Made by a program: the position numbers and the translations under genes. This document shows, one piece after another, positions 8,530 through 16,622 of a stretch of 64,000 nucleotides of DNA. Position 1 is the stretch's first letter. The number at the start of each line of letters is the position of its first letter. This DNA is from Pontibacter pamirensis (GTDB taxonomy: Bacteria; Bacteroidota; Bacteroidia; Cytophagales; Hymenobacteraceae): positions 1 to 64,000 of the forward strand of contig NZ_SSNI01000013.1 in assembly GCF_010015475.1 (NCBI RefSeq), given 5' to 3'. A model generated the notes under the pieces. The model ran no database searches. It saw only the letters and a list, made by a program, of their open reading frames with translations, and was not told the DNA's origin.

Positions 8530-8862
8530 TTACAGGTTGATGTCCTCCTGTGTTTCCTCTTCACTCGGGTTTCTTACGTAAACCTTCTTCTCCAGGAACT
8601 CCTCTACTGCCAGGTTTGTAGGCTTAGGAAGGCGCTCATAGTACTTAGAGATTTCGATCTGCTCGCGGTTCTCGAACACTTCCTCCAGGTTATCTACAGT
8701 TGTGGCAAATTCAGCCAGCTTAGAGTTCAACTCCTCTTTCAGCTTCACAGAAATCTGGTTTGCTCTTTTAGAAATTACTGCCACAGACATGTACACGTTG
8801 CCGGTTTGCGCTGCAAAGTCGGCCATGTTGCGGGTAACGATAGATGATGAAACTGATGCCAT
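8530..8862 (-). CDS. rpoZ: DNA-directed RNA polymerase omega subunit
   Basis: A 110-residue protein matching the Bacteroidota form of omega, which helps assemble the polymerase around the beta prime subunit. The N-terminal part MASVSSSIVTRNMADFA and the following VISKRANQISVKLKEELNSKL carry the omega-type ISKRA(N/R)QI helix. An acidic tail ends in EEETQEDINL. It is 11 bases downstream of bamD and 9 upstream of coaBC, the usual order in this phylum, which supports the call more than sequence alone. Confidence 0.88.
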   Translation of the reverse strand: MASVSSSIVTRNMADFAAQTGNVYMSVAVISKRANQISVKLKEELNSKLAEFATTVDNLEEVFENREQIEISKYYERLPKPTNLAVEEFLEKKVYVRNPSEEETQEDINL

Positions 8863-8873
8863 ATGTATATTCT

Positions 8874-9704
8874 TTATAAATTCGCTTGATTGTTCGTATT
8901 CTTTCTGATTTTTTCGAGCTCGTCTCTTGCCTGATCGTAGACTTGCTCTGCATTACGCTTAAACCTGCTGTCAGGATACTGATCCACAAAACTCTGAAAA
9001 TAGTCTACTGCCTCGTCGAAGCGCTCTTCCTGCTTGCTTGCCACACTTTCCATCGCATAGCGATACTGTGACTCAAGCTTTAGAAAAGCTGCCTCCTCGC
9101 TGTAAGGAGAAGAAGCATGCTCCCGCTGAAAATTATTGAAAGCCACCACAGCGGAGCGCCAGTAACGCAACTGGTAATATAAACGCGCCTGGTTAAACTC
9201 CTTCCTGTCAAGCTTTAAGTAGAGTTGTTCAATTCTACTGTTAGCCTCCGGCACGTTCTCGCTATTAGGAAAGCGCGTAACAAACTCCTCAAAAGCCGTG
9301 ATAGCGGTGATGGTCGGTGTCTGGTCTTCCTGGTAACTTGGCGACTGCTGATACAGCGACTGCGCCTGCATATACATTGCCTCCTCTGCTAAGGGGCTTC
9401 GCGGATACGTTGTATAGAAATTACGGAAATACGCATCGCTCAGGATGTAGTTGCCCTGCTGATAATGCGATTGCGCCTGATAAAACAGGGCTTTCTCTGA
9501 CTCCCCCGTACCAGCTAACAGCGGTGTTACCTGGTCTAACAACTGAGAGGCACGGTAATACTCCTCCTTCTCGTAATACTCGAGGGCTGCCTGGTATTTC
9601 TTTGTGACATCGTTACTCTTCAGAAGTTTCTGAAAATTGCTGCAGCCACTGGCCAGCAATAACAGGCAAAAAAGTGCGACGGTATTTAAAAAGCCTTTAT
9701 TCAT
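8874..9704 (-). CDS. bamD: outer membrane protein assembly lipoprotein BamD
   Basis: A 276-residue lipoprotein of the BAM machine that inserts beta-barrel proteins into the outer membrane. The signal peptide ends in the lipobox LLASGC at residues 16-21. The rest is a TPR array: KYQAALEYYEKEEYYRASQLL, then YFRNFYTTYPRSPLAEEA, AFEEFVTRFPNSENVPEA and YFQSFVDQYPDSRFKRNA, the BamD pattern of acidic repeats ending in YP or FP. It is the first gene of the operon and has a well-formed promoter directly upstream (9712-9743) that leaves almost no leader. Confidence 0.93.
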   Translation of the reverse strand: MNKGFLNTVALFCLLLLASGCSNFQKLLKSNDVTKKYQAALEYYEKEEYYRASQLLDQVTPLLAGTGESEKALFYQAQSHYQQGNYILSDAYFRNFYTTYPRSPLAEEAMYMQAQSLYQQSPSYQEDQTPTITAITAFEEFVTRFPNSENVPEANSRIEQLYLKLDRKEFNQARLYYQLRYWRSAVVAFNNFQREHASSPYSEEAAFLKLESQYRYAMESVASKQEERFDEAVDYFQSFVDQYPDSRFKRNAEQVYDQARDELEKIRKNTNNQANL

Positions 9705-9711
9705 GAACAGG

Positions 9712-9743
9712 CAAAATTATGCAATATCAGTATGATTTACAAA
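9712..9743 (-). promoter_or_regulatory. Bacteroidota-type promoter of bamD operon
   Basis: On the minus strand TTTG (9743-9740) is followed after 20 bases by TAATTTTG (9719-9712), fitting the -33/-7 consensus TTTG and TAnnTTTG. The -7 box ends only 7 bases before the bamD ATG at 9704, so the transcript would be nearly leaderless. Confidence 0.7.
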
Positions 9744-9780
9744 AATGAATTTAAGATAGGCCGGATGAACGAGTAAACAT

Positions 9781-11406
9781 TCATTTTTTCTTCTTAGCCG
9801 CTTTCTTTTTCCCGGTTGCCTGTGCTGTAGGAGCTTGCTGTTTCGGTGTTTCCGAGGGCTTTACCACAACAGCACGCTTTCCTGTTACCTCCTGCTTCGT
9901 AGGTCGCAACTCTGCCATCCAGGTAAAGCCCGCTAAGGCTTTGTCTTCTTCCTTCAGTTCATGCGGCGGCACAAAGTTGGCATCTGGCTGCACCAGGAAC
10001 GAAATTGTCTTCAGTTTATTTTCAGCAAACTTTAACACCATGTCGCTGCAGATGGCTTTGTTCATCCCCGTCATCAAGGTGTCTCCCTGCAAGGCATAGT
10101 ACAGGCTTTCCCCATTCCCGTTTACATTCACCCGCTTTATCTTGCCATCCTGGAAATAGGCCGTCATGTCGCGGCCTTTTACCTGGTTGTAGTTCTTCAG
10201 CGAGTCTTCTGAGGAAATGAAGGCATTGCTGTACATATACATCCTGTCGATGGTCTTGTTGCGCAGCTCCATGTGGATAGTATCTGAAACCATTTGACTG
10301 TTGTCACTCCAGAGCACAGGCGCTATATTCAGGTGCATCAAAGAGTCCGTGCGGTTATAACTCAGCGAGTCGGCCTTTCCCTGCAGGTCAGACTTGAAAA
10401 TTTTCACGTTTGGGTAGGCATAAATCATACTGGCTGCCTTCGCATCCTTCGCTTCGCGGGAGTAAAGTGTATCCGCTGACAGATAGAGTGTATCCTGGTC
10501 CAGGAAAGTTTCCATCACCGGGTTGCCGTATACCTTGGCTTCTCCTTTCCCGCGCCAGTAGCGGCCCACCTGGCCGTATATCGTCACATCGTCCTTCAGC
10601 GACCGTAAGGTCACATTTTGCTCTGCGTATCCATACCCCGTGTTCTGGTCGTAGAACAACTTGTCTCCGCCCAATCGGTACTCAGGCGTGAGGATGTAGG
10701 CATTGCGCCCGAAATTAGAAATCTTGGTGAGTGTGTTGTAATTGCCCTCTTCGGCATATAGATCCCCCTGCTGCCCTTTGATGACAGTTGGCCCCTGAAA
10801 GTACACCACTTTGGTAAGCGTGTTATACTTCATGTTTTCAGAGGTGATGTTGTAGTCTTTGGTGGTCACCTTCACGTTCTGCTGGAAGGTATATAGTTTA
10901 TTGTTCAGGTCGTAGGAGCCTCTGCGGCTTTCCAGTCGGTTTTCCGGGTCCACAATAACACCGCCCTCGGTATACACAGCGGTTTTAGTATTCAGGTCAT
11001 AGTCCAGGCTCGGCGTGGTCAGAGTCATGCGCGGATCGCGCATGACTACGTTGCCGGTCATTTTAGCGGTTCGGTTTGTGCCATTATATATCATATGGTT
11101 ACCTGTCAGGGTAACTGTGTCAGCCTGGTTGATGCGGACATTGCCAAAGGCCTCCAGCATATTGGTGTCGTCACGGTACTGGTACACAGAGTCGGCATAC
11201 AGCAGAGCATCGTTTTGTTTAAACTTCACATTGCCGATAAGCTTTACGATTTCGCGGCCATTAAAAGTACCGCCTATCAGGTCCTCAGCTCCTTGTAACT
11301 GTACTTTCTCTGCCTGCCCTTGTGGTGGCTGTGGCCGCTGCTGCCCTAAAACCGTTAAGGTCATCAGGGTAAAGACAAGGGAAAACAGTAGTTTTGTGCT
11401 ATTCAT
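9781..11406 (-). CDS. OstA/LptA-like exported protein
   Basis: A 541-residue periplasmic protein with a signal peptide (MNSTKLLFSLVFTLMTLTVLG). Many repeated segments such as GNVKFKQNDALLYADSVYQY, GNHMIYNGTNRTAKMTGNVV and GRNAYILTPEYRLGGDKLFYD are of the OstA type, the beta-jellyroll repeat of lipopolysaccharide transport proteins. The role is probably in carrying lipopolysaccharide towards the outer membrane. It is much longer than E. coli LptA and ends in a lysine-rich tail (GKKKAAKKKK), as in other Bacteroidota OstA-like proteins. It is divergent from tilS, with 133 bases between starts, and lies upstream of bamD on the same strand. Confidence 0.88.
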   Translation of the reverse strand: MNSTKLLFSLVFTLMTLTVLGQQRPQPPQGQAEKVQLQGAEDLIGGTFNGREIVKLIGNVKFKQNDALLYADSVYQYRDDTNMLEAFGNVRINQADTVTLTGNHMIYNGTNRTAKMTGNVVMRDPRMTLTTPSLDYDLNTKTAVYTEGGVIVDPENRLESRRGSYDLNNKLYTFQQNVKVTTKDYNITSENMKYNTLTKVVYFQGPTVIKGQQGDLYAEEGNYNTLTKISNFGRNAYILTPEYRLGGDKLFYDQNTGYGYAEQNVTLRSLKDDVTIYGQVGRYWRGKGEAKVYGNPVMETFLDQDTLYLSADTLYSREAKDAKAASMIYAYPNVKIFKSDLQGKADSLSYNRTDSLMHLNIAPVLWSDNSQMVSDTIHMELRNKTIDRMYMYSNAFISSEDSLKNYNQVKGRDMTAYFQDGKIKRVNVNGNGESLYYALQGDTLMTGMNKAICSDMVLKFAENKLKTISFLVQPDANFVPPHELKEEDKALAGFTWMAELRPTKQEVTGKRAVVVKPSETPKQQAPTAQATGKKKAAKKKK

Positions 11407-11539
11407 TTAGTTTTATACAAAAGACAAAAAGACGCAAGGCAAAGGACGGTGGAAAGAAAAAACCTTCCATCCTTTATCATATCATCTTTCTTCATCCTAT
11501 TCATTTCAAAATTAGAAAAAATTTACCAGTCGCTGCTTT

Positions 11540-12871
11540 ATGCTACAGAAAGTTTCAGGTTTCATACAATTCCATCAGCTCTGCCAGCCTGAGAGCAGAA
11601 TATTAGCTGCCGTTAGCGGTGGTATCGACTCCATCGTGCTCTGCGAAGTGCTTCACCAGCTGAAGTATACCTTTGCTATTGCCCACTGCAACTTCGGGCT
11701 GCGTGCCGAGGATGCCGAGGCTGATCAGCTATTTGTCAAAAAGCTGGCCAAAAAGTACGATGTCCCCTTTTTCACAGAGAATTTTAACACCCGCGCCTTT
11801 GCCCAGCAGGAGAAACTATCCACGCAGATGGCAGCCCGCACCCTTCGCTATCAGTGGTTCGAAACCATTAGGCAGGAAAAGGCTTATGACTACATTGCGA
11901 TAGCCCACCATAGCAACGATACAACCGAAACCATATTGCTGCACCTGACCAAGGGCACCGGTATTGCAGGGCTGCATGGCATTCCCGCAAAGAACGGTTA
12001 CATCATCCGTCCACTGCTGCAGGTCACCAAAGACGACATCTATGAGTTTGTAACCACCAACAAACTTATTTGGCGCGAAGACAGCTCGAATGAAACCACC
12101 AAGTACCAGCGCAACAAAATCAGACATGATGTAATTCCGGTACTGAAGGAAATAAACCCGAGCCTAGAGGAAACCATGCAGCACACGGCTGAGCGGGTAA
12201 GCCATGCCGAGGCCATTGTGGCTCTTTATATAGATCAGCTGCGCCAGCAATGTACAAAAGAAGCAGAAGAAGCTATATATATCGCGCTGCCCCCCCTGCA
12301 GCAGGCAACAGGCCTGCCAGTGGTGCTGCACGAACTGCTGCGCCCCTACAACTTCAGCTATAGCGTGGTGCTGGAACTGGTAGCGGCACTGGAGGGCATC
12401 TCAGGCAAACAGTTCGACTCCCCCACCCACACCCTCGTAAAAGATCGCGACCAGTTGGTGATTACCCCGAAGAACATCAGCAGCTTTGGGAGTATAATGA
12501 TAGCGGAGGGAGAAACGACTGTAGAAGCAGGCAACATGAGCTTCAGCTTTCGGTATGCAGATGCCGCCAGTTATAAACTGAACACCAAGCCGCACGTAGC
12601 AGCCCTGGATGCAGACCAGCTGAAATTCCCATTAAAGTTGCGTGCGTGGCAGGAAGGCGACTGGTTTGTACCCTTGGGCATGAACGGGAAAAAGAAAATC
12701 AGCGATTTACTGATAGATAAGAAAGTGCCGGCTAACCTTAAGCCACAAACACTGGTATTAGTATCTGAGCAATCCATTGCCTGGGTAGTGGGGCTGCGTC
12801 CCGATAATCGCTTTAAAGTAACTGATAAAACACAGAAGGTAGTGGAAATCACGATGCAGCGTAAGCCGTAG
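11540..12871 (+). CDS. tilS: tRNA(Ile)-lysidine synthase
   Basis: Converts the wobble cytidine of the AUA-reading tRNA-Ile to lysidine, using ATP and lysine. The PP-loop AVSGGIDSIVL is at residues 28-38, followed by AHCNFGLR and AIAHHSNDTTETILLHLTKGTG, all diagnostic of TilS. The C-terminal domain follows (LKLRAWQEGDWFVPLGMNGKK near residue 365). At 443 residues the length is normal. The start ATG 11540 leaves 27 residues ahead of the PP-loop, as expected. Confidence 0.95.
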   Translation: MLQKVSGFIQFHQLCQPESRILAAVSGGIDSIVLCEVLHQLKYTFAIAHCNFGLRAEDAEADQLFVKKLAKKYDVPFFTENFNTRAFAQQEKLSTQMAARTLRYQWFETIRQEKAYDYIAIAHHSNDTTETILLHLTKGTGIAGLHGIPAKNGYIIRPLLQVTKDDIYEFVTTNKLIWREDSSNETTKYQRNKIRHDVIPVLKEINPSLEETMQHTAERVSHAEAIVALYIDQLRQQCTKEAEEAIYIALPPLQQATGLPVVLHELLRPYNFSYSVVLELVAALEGISGKQFDSPTHTLVKDRDQLVITPKNISSFGSIMIAEGETTVEAGNMSFSFRYADAASYKLNTKPHVAALDADQLKFPLKLRAWQEGDWFVPLGMNGKKKISDLLIDKKVPANLKPQTLVLVSEQSIAWVVGLRPDNRFKVTDKTQKVVEITMQRKP

Positions 12872-13047
12872 CTTTTTCACGAATCACGTAGCACGTATTA
12901 AGTAGCACGACTTCTAAGTTAAGCTTTAGGCAATATAATAGAAGGGCTGATACAGTTGCTCCTTCAGCACTTAATGCGCTTCAAGATTTTGTCGTGATAC
13001 GTGCTTCGTGGTACTTAACACGAAAAGTGATACCTGATACGAAAAAG
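12872..13047. repeat. inverted copies of a short AGCACGTAT-type repeat
   Basis: Two related modules in opposite orientation flank about 80 bases. The left one (12872-12911) contains GTAGCACGTATTAAGTAGCACGAC interrupted by a repeat of AGCACG; the reverse complement of the right one (12991-13047) contains GTTAAGTACCACGAAGCACG and then TATCACGAC. A third copy, GTAGCACGTATCACGAC, is at 25104-25120 before serC. The pattern suggests a dispersed intergenic repeat family. Confidence 0.6.
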
Positions 13048-13058
13048 CAGATTGCCGC

Positions 13059-13087
13059 TTGTTAATACTTGGATTTTCTTAGATTTA
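13059..13087 (+). promoter_or_regulatory. probable mdh promoter
   Basis: TTG at 13059-13061 is followed after 18 bases by TAGATTTA (13080-13087), one mismatch from TAnnTTTG. It lies about 43 bases before the mdh ATG. Confidence 0.45.
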
Positions 13088-13130
13088 CAGAAGTTAACCG
13101 AATCTCAAACCAAAATAAAACATATCTGAA

Positions 13131-14069
13131 ATGAAAGTAACTGTAGTTGGAGCAGGTAACGTTGGGGCAACATGCGCCGATGTGCTGGCTTACCGCGAAA
13201 TCGCAAATGAAGTAGTTTTAGTGGATATCAAAGAAGGTTTTGCTGAGGGCAAAGCGCTTGATATCTGGCAAAAATCACCTATCAACTTATATGATACCCG
13301 CACCGTTGGCGTAACAAACGATTATTCCCGCACTGCTGACTCTGATGTAGTCGTGATTACGTCCGGCTTGCCAAGAAAGCCGGGCATGAGCCGCGATGAC
13401 CTTATTTCGACCAACGCGGGCATCGTGAAGTCAGTAACGGAGAATGTTGTAAAGCACTCACCAAACGCTATTATCATTGTAGTGTCTAACCCACTGGACG
13501 TGATGACGTACCAGGCGCACCTTACGTCTAAACTGCCACGCACCAAAGTAATGGGTATGGCTGGCATTCTGGACACTGGCCGCTACCGCGCTTTCCTTGC
13601 TGAAGCGCTGAATGTGTCTCCAAAAGATATACAGGCAGTGCTGATGGGTGGCCATGGCGACACCATGGTTCCGCTTCCGCGTTACACTACCGTGGGCGGT
13701 ATACCGGTAACAGAACTGATAGAAGAAGACAAATTGAACGCCATTATTGAGCGCACTAAAACAGGTGGCGGCGAACTGGTGAAACTGATGGGCACCTCTG
13801 CCTGGTATGCCCCGGGCGCAGCAGCTGCCCAAATGGTAGAAGCCATTGTGCGTGACCAGCGCCGTGTGTTCCCGGTTTGTGTGAAACTGGAAGGCGAGTA
13901 CGGCATTGATGGCGTGTACCTCGGCGTACCGGTTATACTTGGCAAGAACGGTATCGAGAAAGTGATTGAGCTGCAACTGAACGATGAGGAGAAGCAACTG
14001 CTGGAGGAATCTCGCGGACACGTGAAAGAAGTGATGGACGCGCTGGATAAGATGTCTGCTAACGCTTAG
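13131..14069 (+). CDS. mdh: malate dehydrogenase
   Basis: NAD-dependent malate dehydrogenase of the lactate dehydrogenase-like group, interconverting malate and oxaloacetate in the TCA cycle. The nucleotide site GAGNVGA is at residues 7-13, SGLPRKPGMSRDDL carries the substrate-binding arginines near residue 80-90, VSNPLDVMT lies near 120, and GGHGDTMVP holds the catalytic histidine near 174. At 312 residues it has normal length. It is a single-gene transcript with a strong terminator directly after it. Confidence 0.95.
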   Translation: MKVTVVGAGNVGATCADVLAYREIANEVVLVDIKEGFAEGKALDIWQKSPINLYDTRTVGVTNDYSRTADSDVVVITSGLPRKPGMSRDDLISTNAGIVKSVTENVVKHSPNAIIIVVSNPLDVMTYQAHLTSKLPRTKVMGMAGILDTGRYRAFLAEALNVSPKDIQAVLMGGHGDTMVPLPRYTTVGGIPVTELIEEDKLNAIIERTKTGGGELVKLMGTSAWYAPGAAAAQMVEAIVRDQRRVFPVCVKLEGEYGIDGVYLGVPVILGKNGIEKVIELQLNDEEKQLLEESRGHVKEVMDALDKMSANA

Positions 14070-14089
14070 GCGTTTCCAACTTTAAACTA

Positions 14090-14133
14090 AAACAGCAGCG
14101 GCGCTATCTGAAGAGAGCGCCGCTGCTGTTTTA
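14090..14133 (+). terminator. terminator after mdh
   Basis: AACAGCAGCGGCGCT and AGCGCCGCTGCTGTT form a 15-base-pair stem followed by TTTTA. It lies between mdh and the convergent barstar-like gene and could serve both. Confidence 0.88.
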
Positions 14134-14165
14134 TGTTGTACAGGTATATGGTTCAATGGCTAGCC

Positions 14166-14663
14166 TTATAAAGGTATATCCAGCCACTCGTGCGGGTTCC
14201 AGGTAACAGGCCTTGCTCCTACTGGTTCATAGATTATCTGCGAGTCATCTACCTGCAACAGGGTCAGTAGCCGCTCCCCGAGCAGCAGGTGCCATTGCGA
14301 GGCTTTGGATAAAATATCGAGTAAAATCTGAGCCGTTTCGTTTTCCAGCGTGTCGAAGTGGTGCAGCACCAGCACCATGCCTTTGCCGGTGATATCTATT
14401 TCCTTCAGGCTATCTTTTAAAGAACTAAAGCTGCTTGCGTAAGTATCTTTAAACCTTAGCTTCTGCTTCAGCTCGTCGTGCATTTTCTGCTCTTCCTCCC
14501 ACCTGGAGCAATCAAGTTCATGTACTCTGTAGCGCTCTTTCCGGAACCAGCTGATGTCTATGAGCAGGAACTCCGGGCGGGAGTAAAGGCAAACGTAGCC
14601 ATTCTGCAGGATAGACCAATCCAGCCGCTGCCATTCTTCTGGTGTGTTTTGGAAAACAGGCAT
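14166..14663 (-). CDS. barstar-family (ribonuclease inhibitor-like) protein
   Basis: A 165-residue cytoplasmic protein. The centre resembles the barstar fold: YRVHELDCSRWEEEQKMHDE, then KLRFKDTYASSFSSLKDSLK, matching the barstar pattern of a strand, a helix with aligned E and H, and the segment around nYGxNlDAL. Barstar binds and blocks the ribonuclease barnase. No barnase-like nuclease is nearby, and the protein is nearly twice the length of classic barstar, so the partner and role are unknown. It lies 36 bases downstream of a rhomboid gene on the same strand. Confidence 0.65.
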   Translation of the reverse strand: MPVFQNTPEEWQRLDWSILQNGYVCLYSRPEFLLIDISWFRKERYRVHELDCSRWEEEQKMHDELKQKLRFKDTYASSFSSLKDSLKEIDITGKGMVLVLHHFDTLENETAQILLDILSKASQWHLLLGERLLTLLQVDDSQIIYEPVGARPVTWNPHEWLDIPL

Positions 14664-14699
14664 AGAGTAGGTCTTACATCTTCAGGATAACGTTTGGCT

Positions 14700-15623
14700 T
14701 TAATCTTTCTGACTTGCCTGAAAGAGCTTCTGCTTCTCATCTTTCGAAAGGCTTTCGTAGCCGGAACTTGATATTTTATCCAGGATACGGTCAATCTCGT
14801 TCTGGCTGGGCTTGCCTGCCTGGCCAAAAGTGGACTTGCTCCCGTTAGTGGGATTAGTGGGAGTAGAAGAGGCCGTTGTTGAACGGCGGTGTGTTACCTT
14901 CAGGTTTGGCCTGCGTTTAAACAAGCCAGAGAAGAAGTCAATAACAGCATGTATCGGCCGGCCCATGTCATTGCCTCGCTGCAGTTGCTTGATAAACGCC
15001 CAACCTAGAACGGCTCCTCCTATGTGGGCAATGTTACCACCGGCATTATCGCCAACGGCACCGGAGATAGACAATAGCACCAGGAAGGCAGCAATATACT
15101 TTATCTTGATAGGGCCAATCAGGATCAGGTTAAAGGCATAGTTAGGCAACAAGACTGCAGCTCCTACCACAACGGCCAGCACACTGGCAGAGGCTCCAAT
15201 CATCATAGAATAAGCGGCACGGTCAGCAAAATAAGGTATAAAGTTGTAGCAGAGCAGGTACAGCACTCCTCCCGCTAAACCACCCAGCACGTACAGGCTG
15301 AGCAGCTTTTTCTCGCCCAGGTACTCGCGCACTATCTGCCCGAACCAGTATAGGTTCAGCATGTTAAAGATGATGTGCAGAAAGCCCTCATGTGTAAAGA
15401 AATAGGTAATCAGCGTCCAGGGACGGGTAATGAAGGTGAGAGGATAAGAATTAAGCGCCAGGTAGCGCATTATCAGGTCGTATATCCCTGACCCGCCTGT
15501 TAAAACCAGGATCGTACGCAACACAATCAGCACCACAAATACAATGACATTGATGATGATGAGTTGCTTCAATGTGTTGCTGGACTGACGGAAATTGTAC
15601 TTTATATCTTCAAGGATGCTCAT
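14700..15623 (-). CDS. rhomboid family intramembrane serine protease
   Basis: Polytopic membrane protease of 307 residues that cleaves within the membrane. The catalytic serine is in GASASV near residue 144 (usually GASGAV) and the catalytic histidine in NIAHIGGAVLGW near 196. The rhomboid pattern HIIFNMLNLYWFG is near residue 85. The last 80 residues are cytoplasmic, with a Ser/Thr/Asn-rich linker and a charged end (LSKDEKQKLFQASQKD). It starts 5 bases after the end of a second rhomboid gene, so the two are probably cotranscribed. Substrate unknown. Confidence 0.9.
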   Translation of the reverse strand: MSILEDIKYNFRQSSNTLKQLIIINVIVFVVLIVLRTILVLTGGSGIYDLIMRYLALNSYPLTFITRPWTLITYFFTHEGFLHIIFNMLNLYWFGQIVREYLGEKKLLSLYVLGGLAGGVLYLLCYNFIPYFADRAAYSMMIGASASVLAVVVGAAVLLPNYAFNLILIGPIKIKYIAAFLVLLSISGAVGDNAGGNIAHIGGAVLGWAFIKQLQRGNDMGRPIHAVIDFFSGLFKRRPNLKVTHRRSTTASSTPTNPTNGSKSTFGQAGKPSQNEIDRILDKISSSGYESLSKDEKQKLFQASQKD

Positions 15624-15628
15624 TGTTT

Positions 15629-16411
15629 TTAAAAATTATCCTGATAATCGTTTCGCTGCCACATCTTCACAAGTATATACGCGAAGAGCATACCTCCAAG
15701 GTGCGCAAAGTGTGCTACGTTGTCTCCAGGCATCCGGTTGAAGCCCGAGTATAACTCGTAGGCACCATAAAACAGCACAAAGTACTTCGCTTTTATAGGT
15801 ATAGGCAGAAACAGCAGCATCAGTTCCAGGTTGGGGAACAGCAGGCCAAAGGCCATCAATATCCCGAAAACAGCGCCTGAGGCCCCCAGCATCGGGCTGT
15901 TATACATCCGGCTGAACACATAACGCACGGCTTCCTTGCTTTCTTCTATATAAGAAGGGTTATCGGGATTGCGTCGGTATTCTACGGCAAACCCCTGCTC
16001 ATAACCACCAGAAAAATGATCCTCCATATAATTATAAAAGCGTGTGGGGTCAGGGTTAGCAATATAGCTCACTGTTTCCTCCTCCAACTGGTTTAGCTCG
16101 TAACCACGCACGCCCGAGTATAAAAGGCTGGCGCCTAAACCTGTGATTAGGTAAAAGGCCAGAAACCGCTGTGGCCCCCAGAAACGCTCCAGCATAGGCC
16201 CGAATATAAACAAGCTGAACATGTTGCTGAAAAGATGCCCCCAGCCGCCATGCATAAACATATGCGAAAACAACTGAATGGGCCGGAAATAATCAGAGCC
16301 AAAGTAATGCAACGCGAAAGTTTCGATACTGATTACGCCACTAAGTTGCAATAAGTACACAACCACATTAATGATCAGGAGATTCCTGACCATTGGGGTA
16401 ATATTAAACAT
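15629..16411 (-). CDS. rhomboid family intramembrane serine protease
   Basis: Second rhomboid of 260 residues, upstream member of the pair. HMFMHGGWGHLFSNMFSLFI near residue 50, the serine motif GASGAVFG near 175 and the histidine motif HFAHLGGM near 236 are all present. Between the first helices and the serine there is a long loop of about 60 residues with many acidic residues (EEETVSYIANPDPTRFYNYM), probably outside the membrane. It is more canonical than its neighbour. The start ATG 16411 fits the family N-terminus (MFNITPMVRNLLIINVVVYL). Confidence 0.92.
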   Translation of the reverse strand: MFNITPMVRNLLIINVVVYLLQLSGVISIETFALHYFGSDYFRPIQLFSHMFMHGGWGHLFSNMFSLFIFGPMLERFWGPQRFLAFYLITGLGASLLYSGVRGYELNQLEEETVSYIANPDPTRFYNYMEDHFSGGYEQGFAVEYRRNPDNPSYIEESKEAVRYVFSRMYNSPMLGASGAVFGILMAFGLLFPNLELMLLFLPIPIKAKYFVLFYGAYELYSGFNRMPGDNVAHFAHLGGMLFAYILVKMWQRNDYQDNF

Positions 16412-16622
16412 GCGAATTTTCTTTTAGAAATATAAATCCCGCCTCAGTGACAACTTAAAGCTGGTACCTGTTCAAAATATTGCTTTGGAGATTCTGAAGC
16501 AGGTTTGGCCTTTATTTTTGATGCTGCAAATGTATGCTTTCAAAACAAAATTTAAACCTGCTCTTAACCCGGTTAGGGTTTCCAAAACAACAATTTAACA
16601 ATCAACAATGATGCAATCTAAT

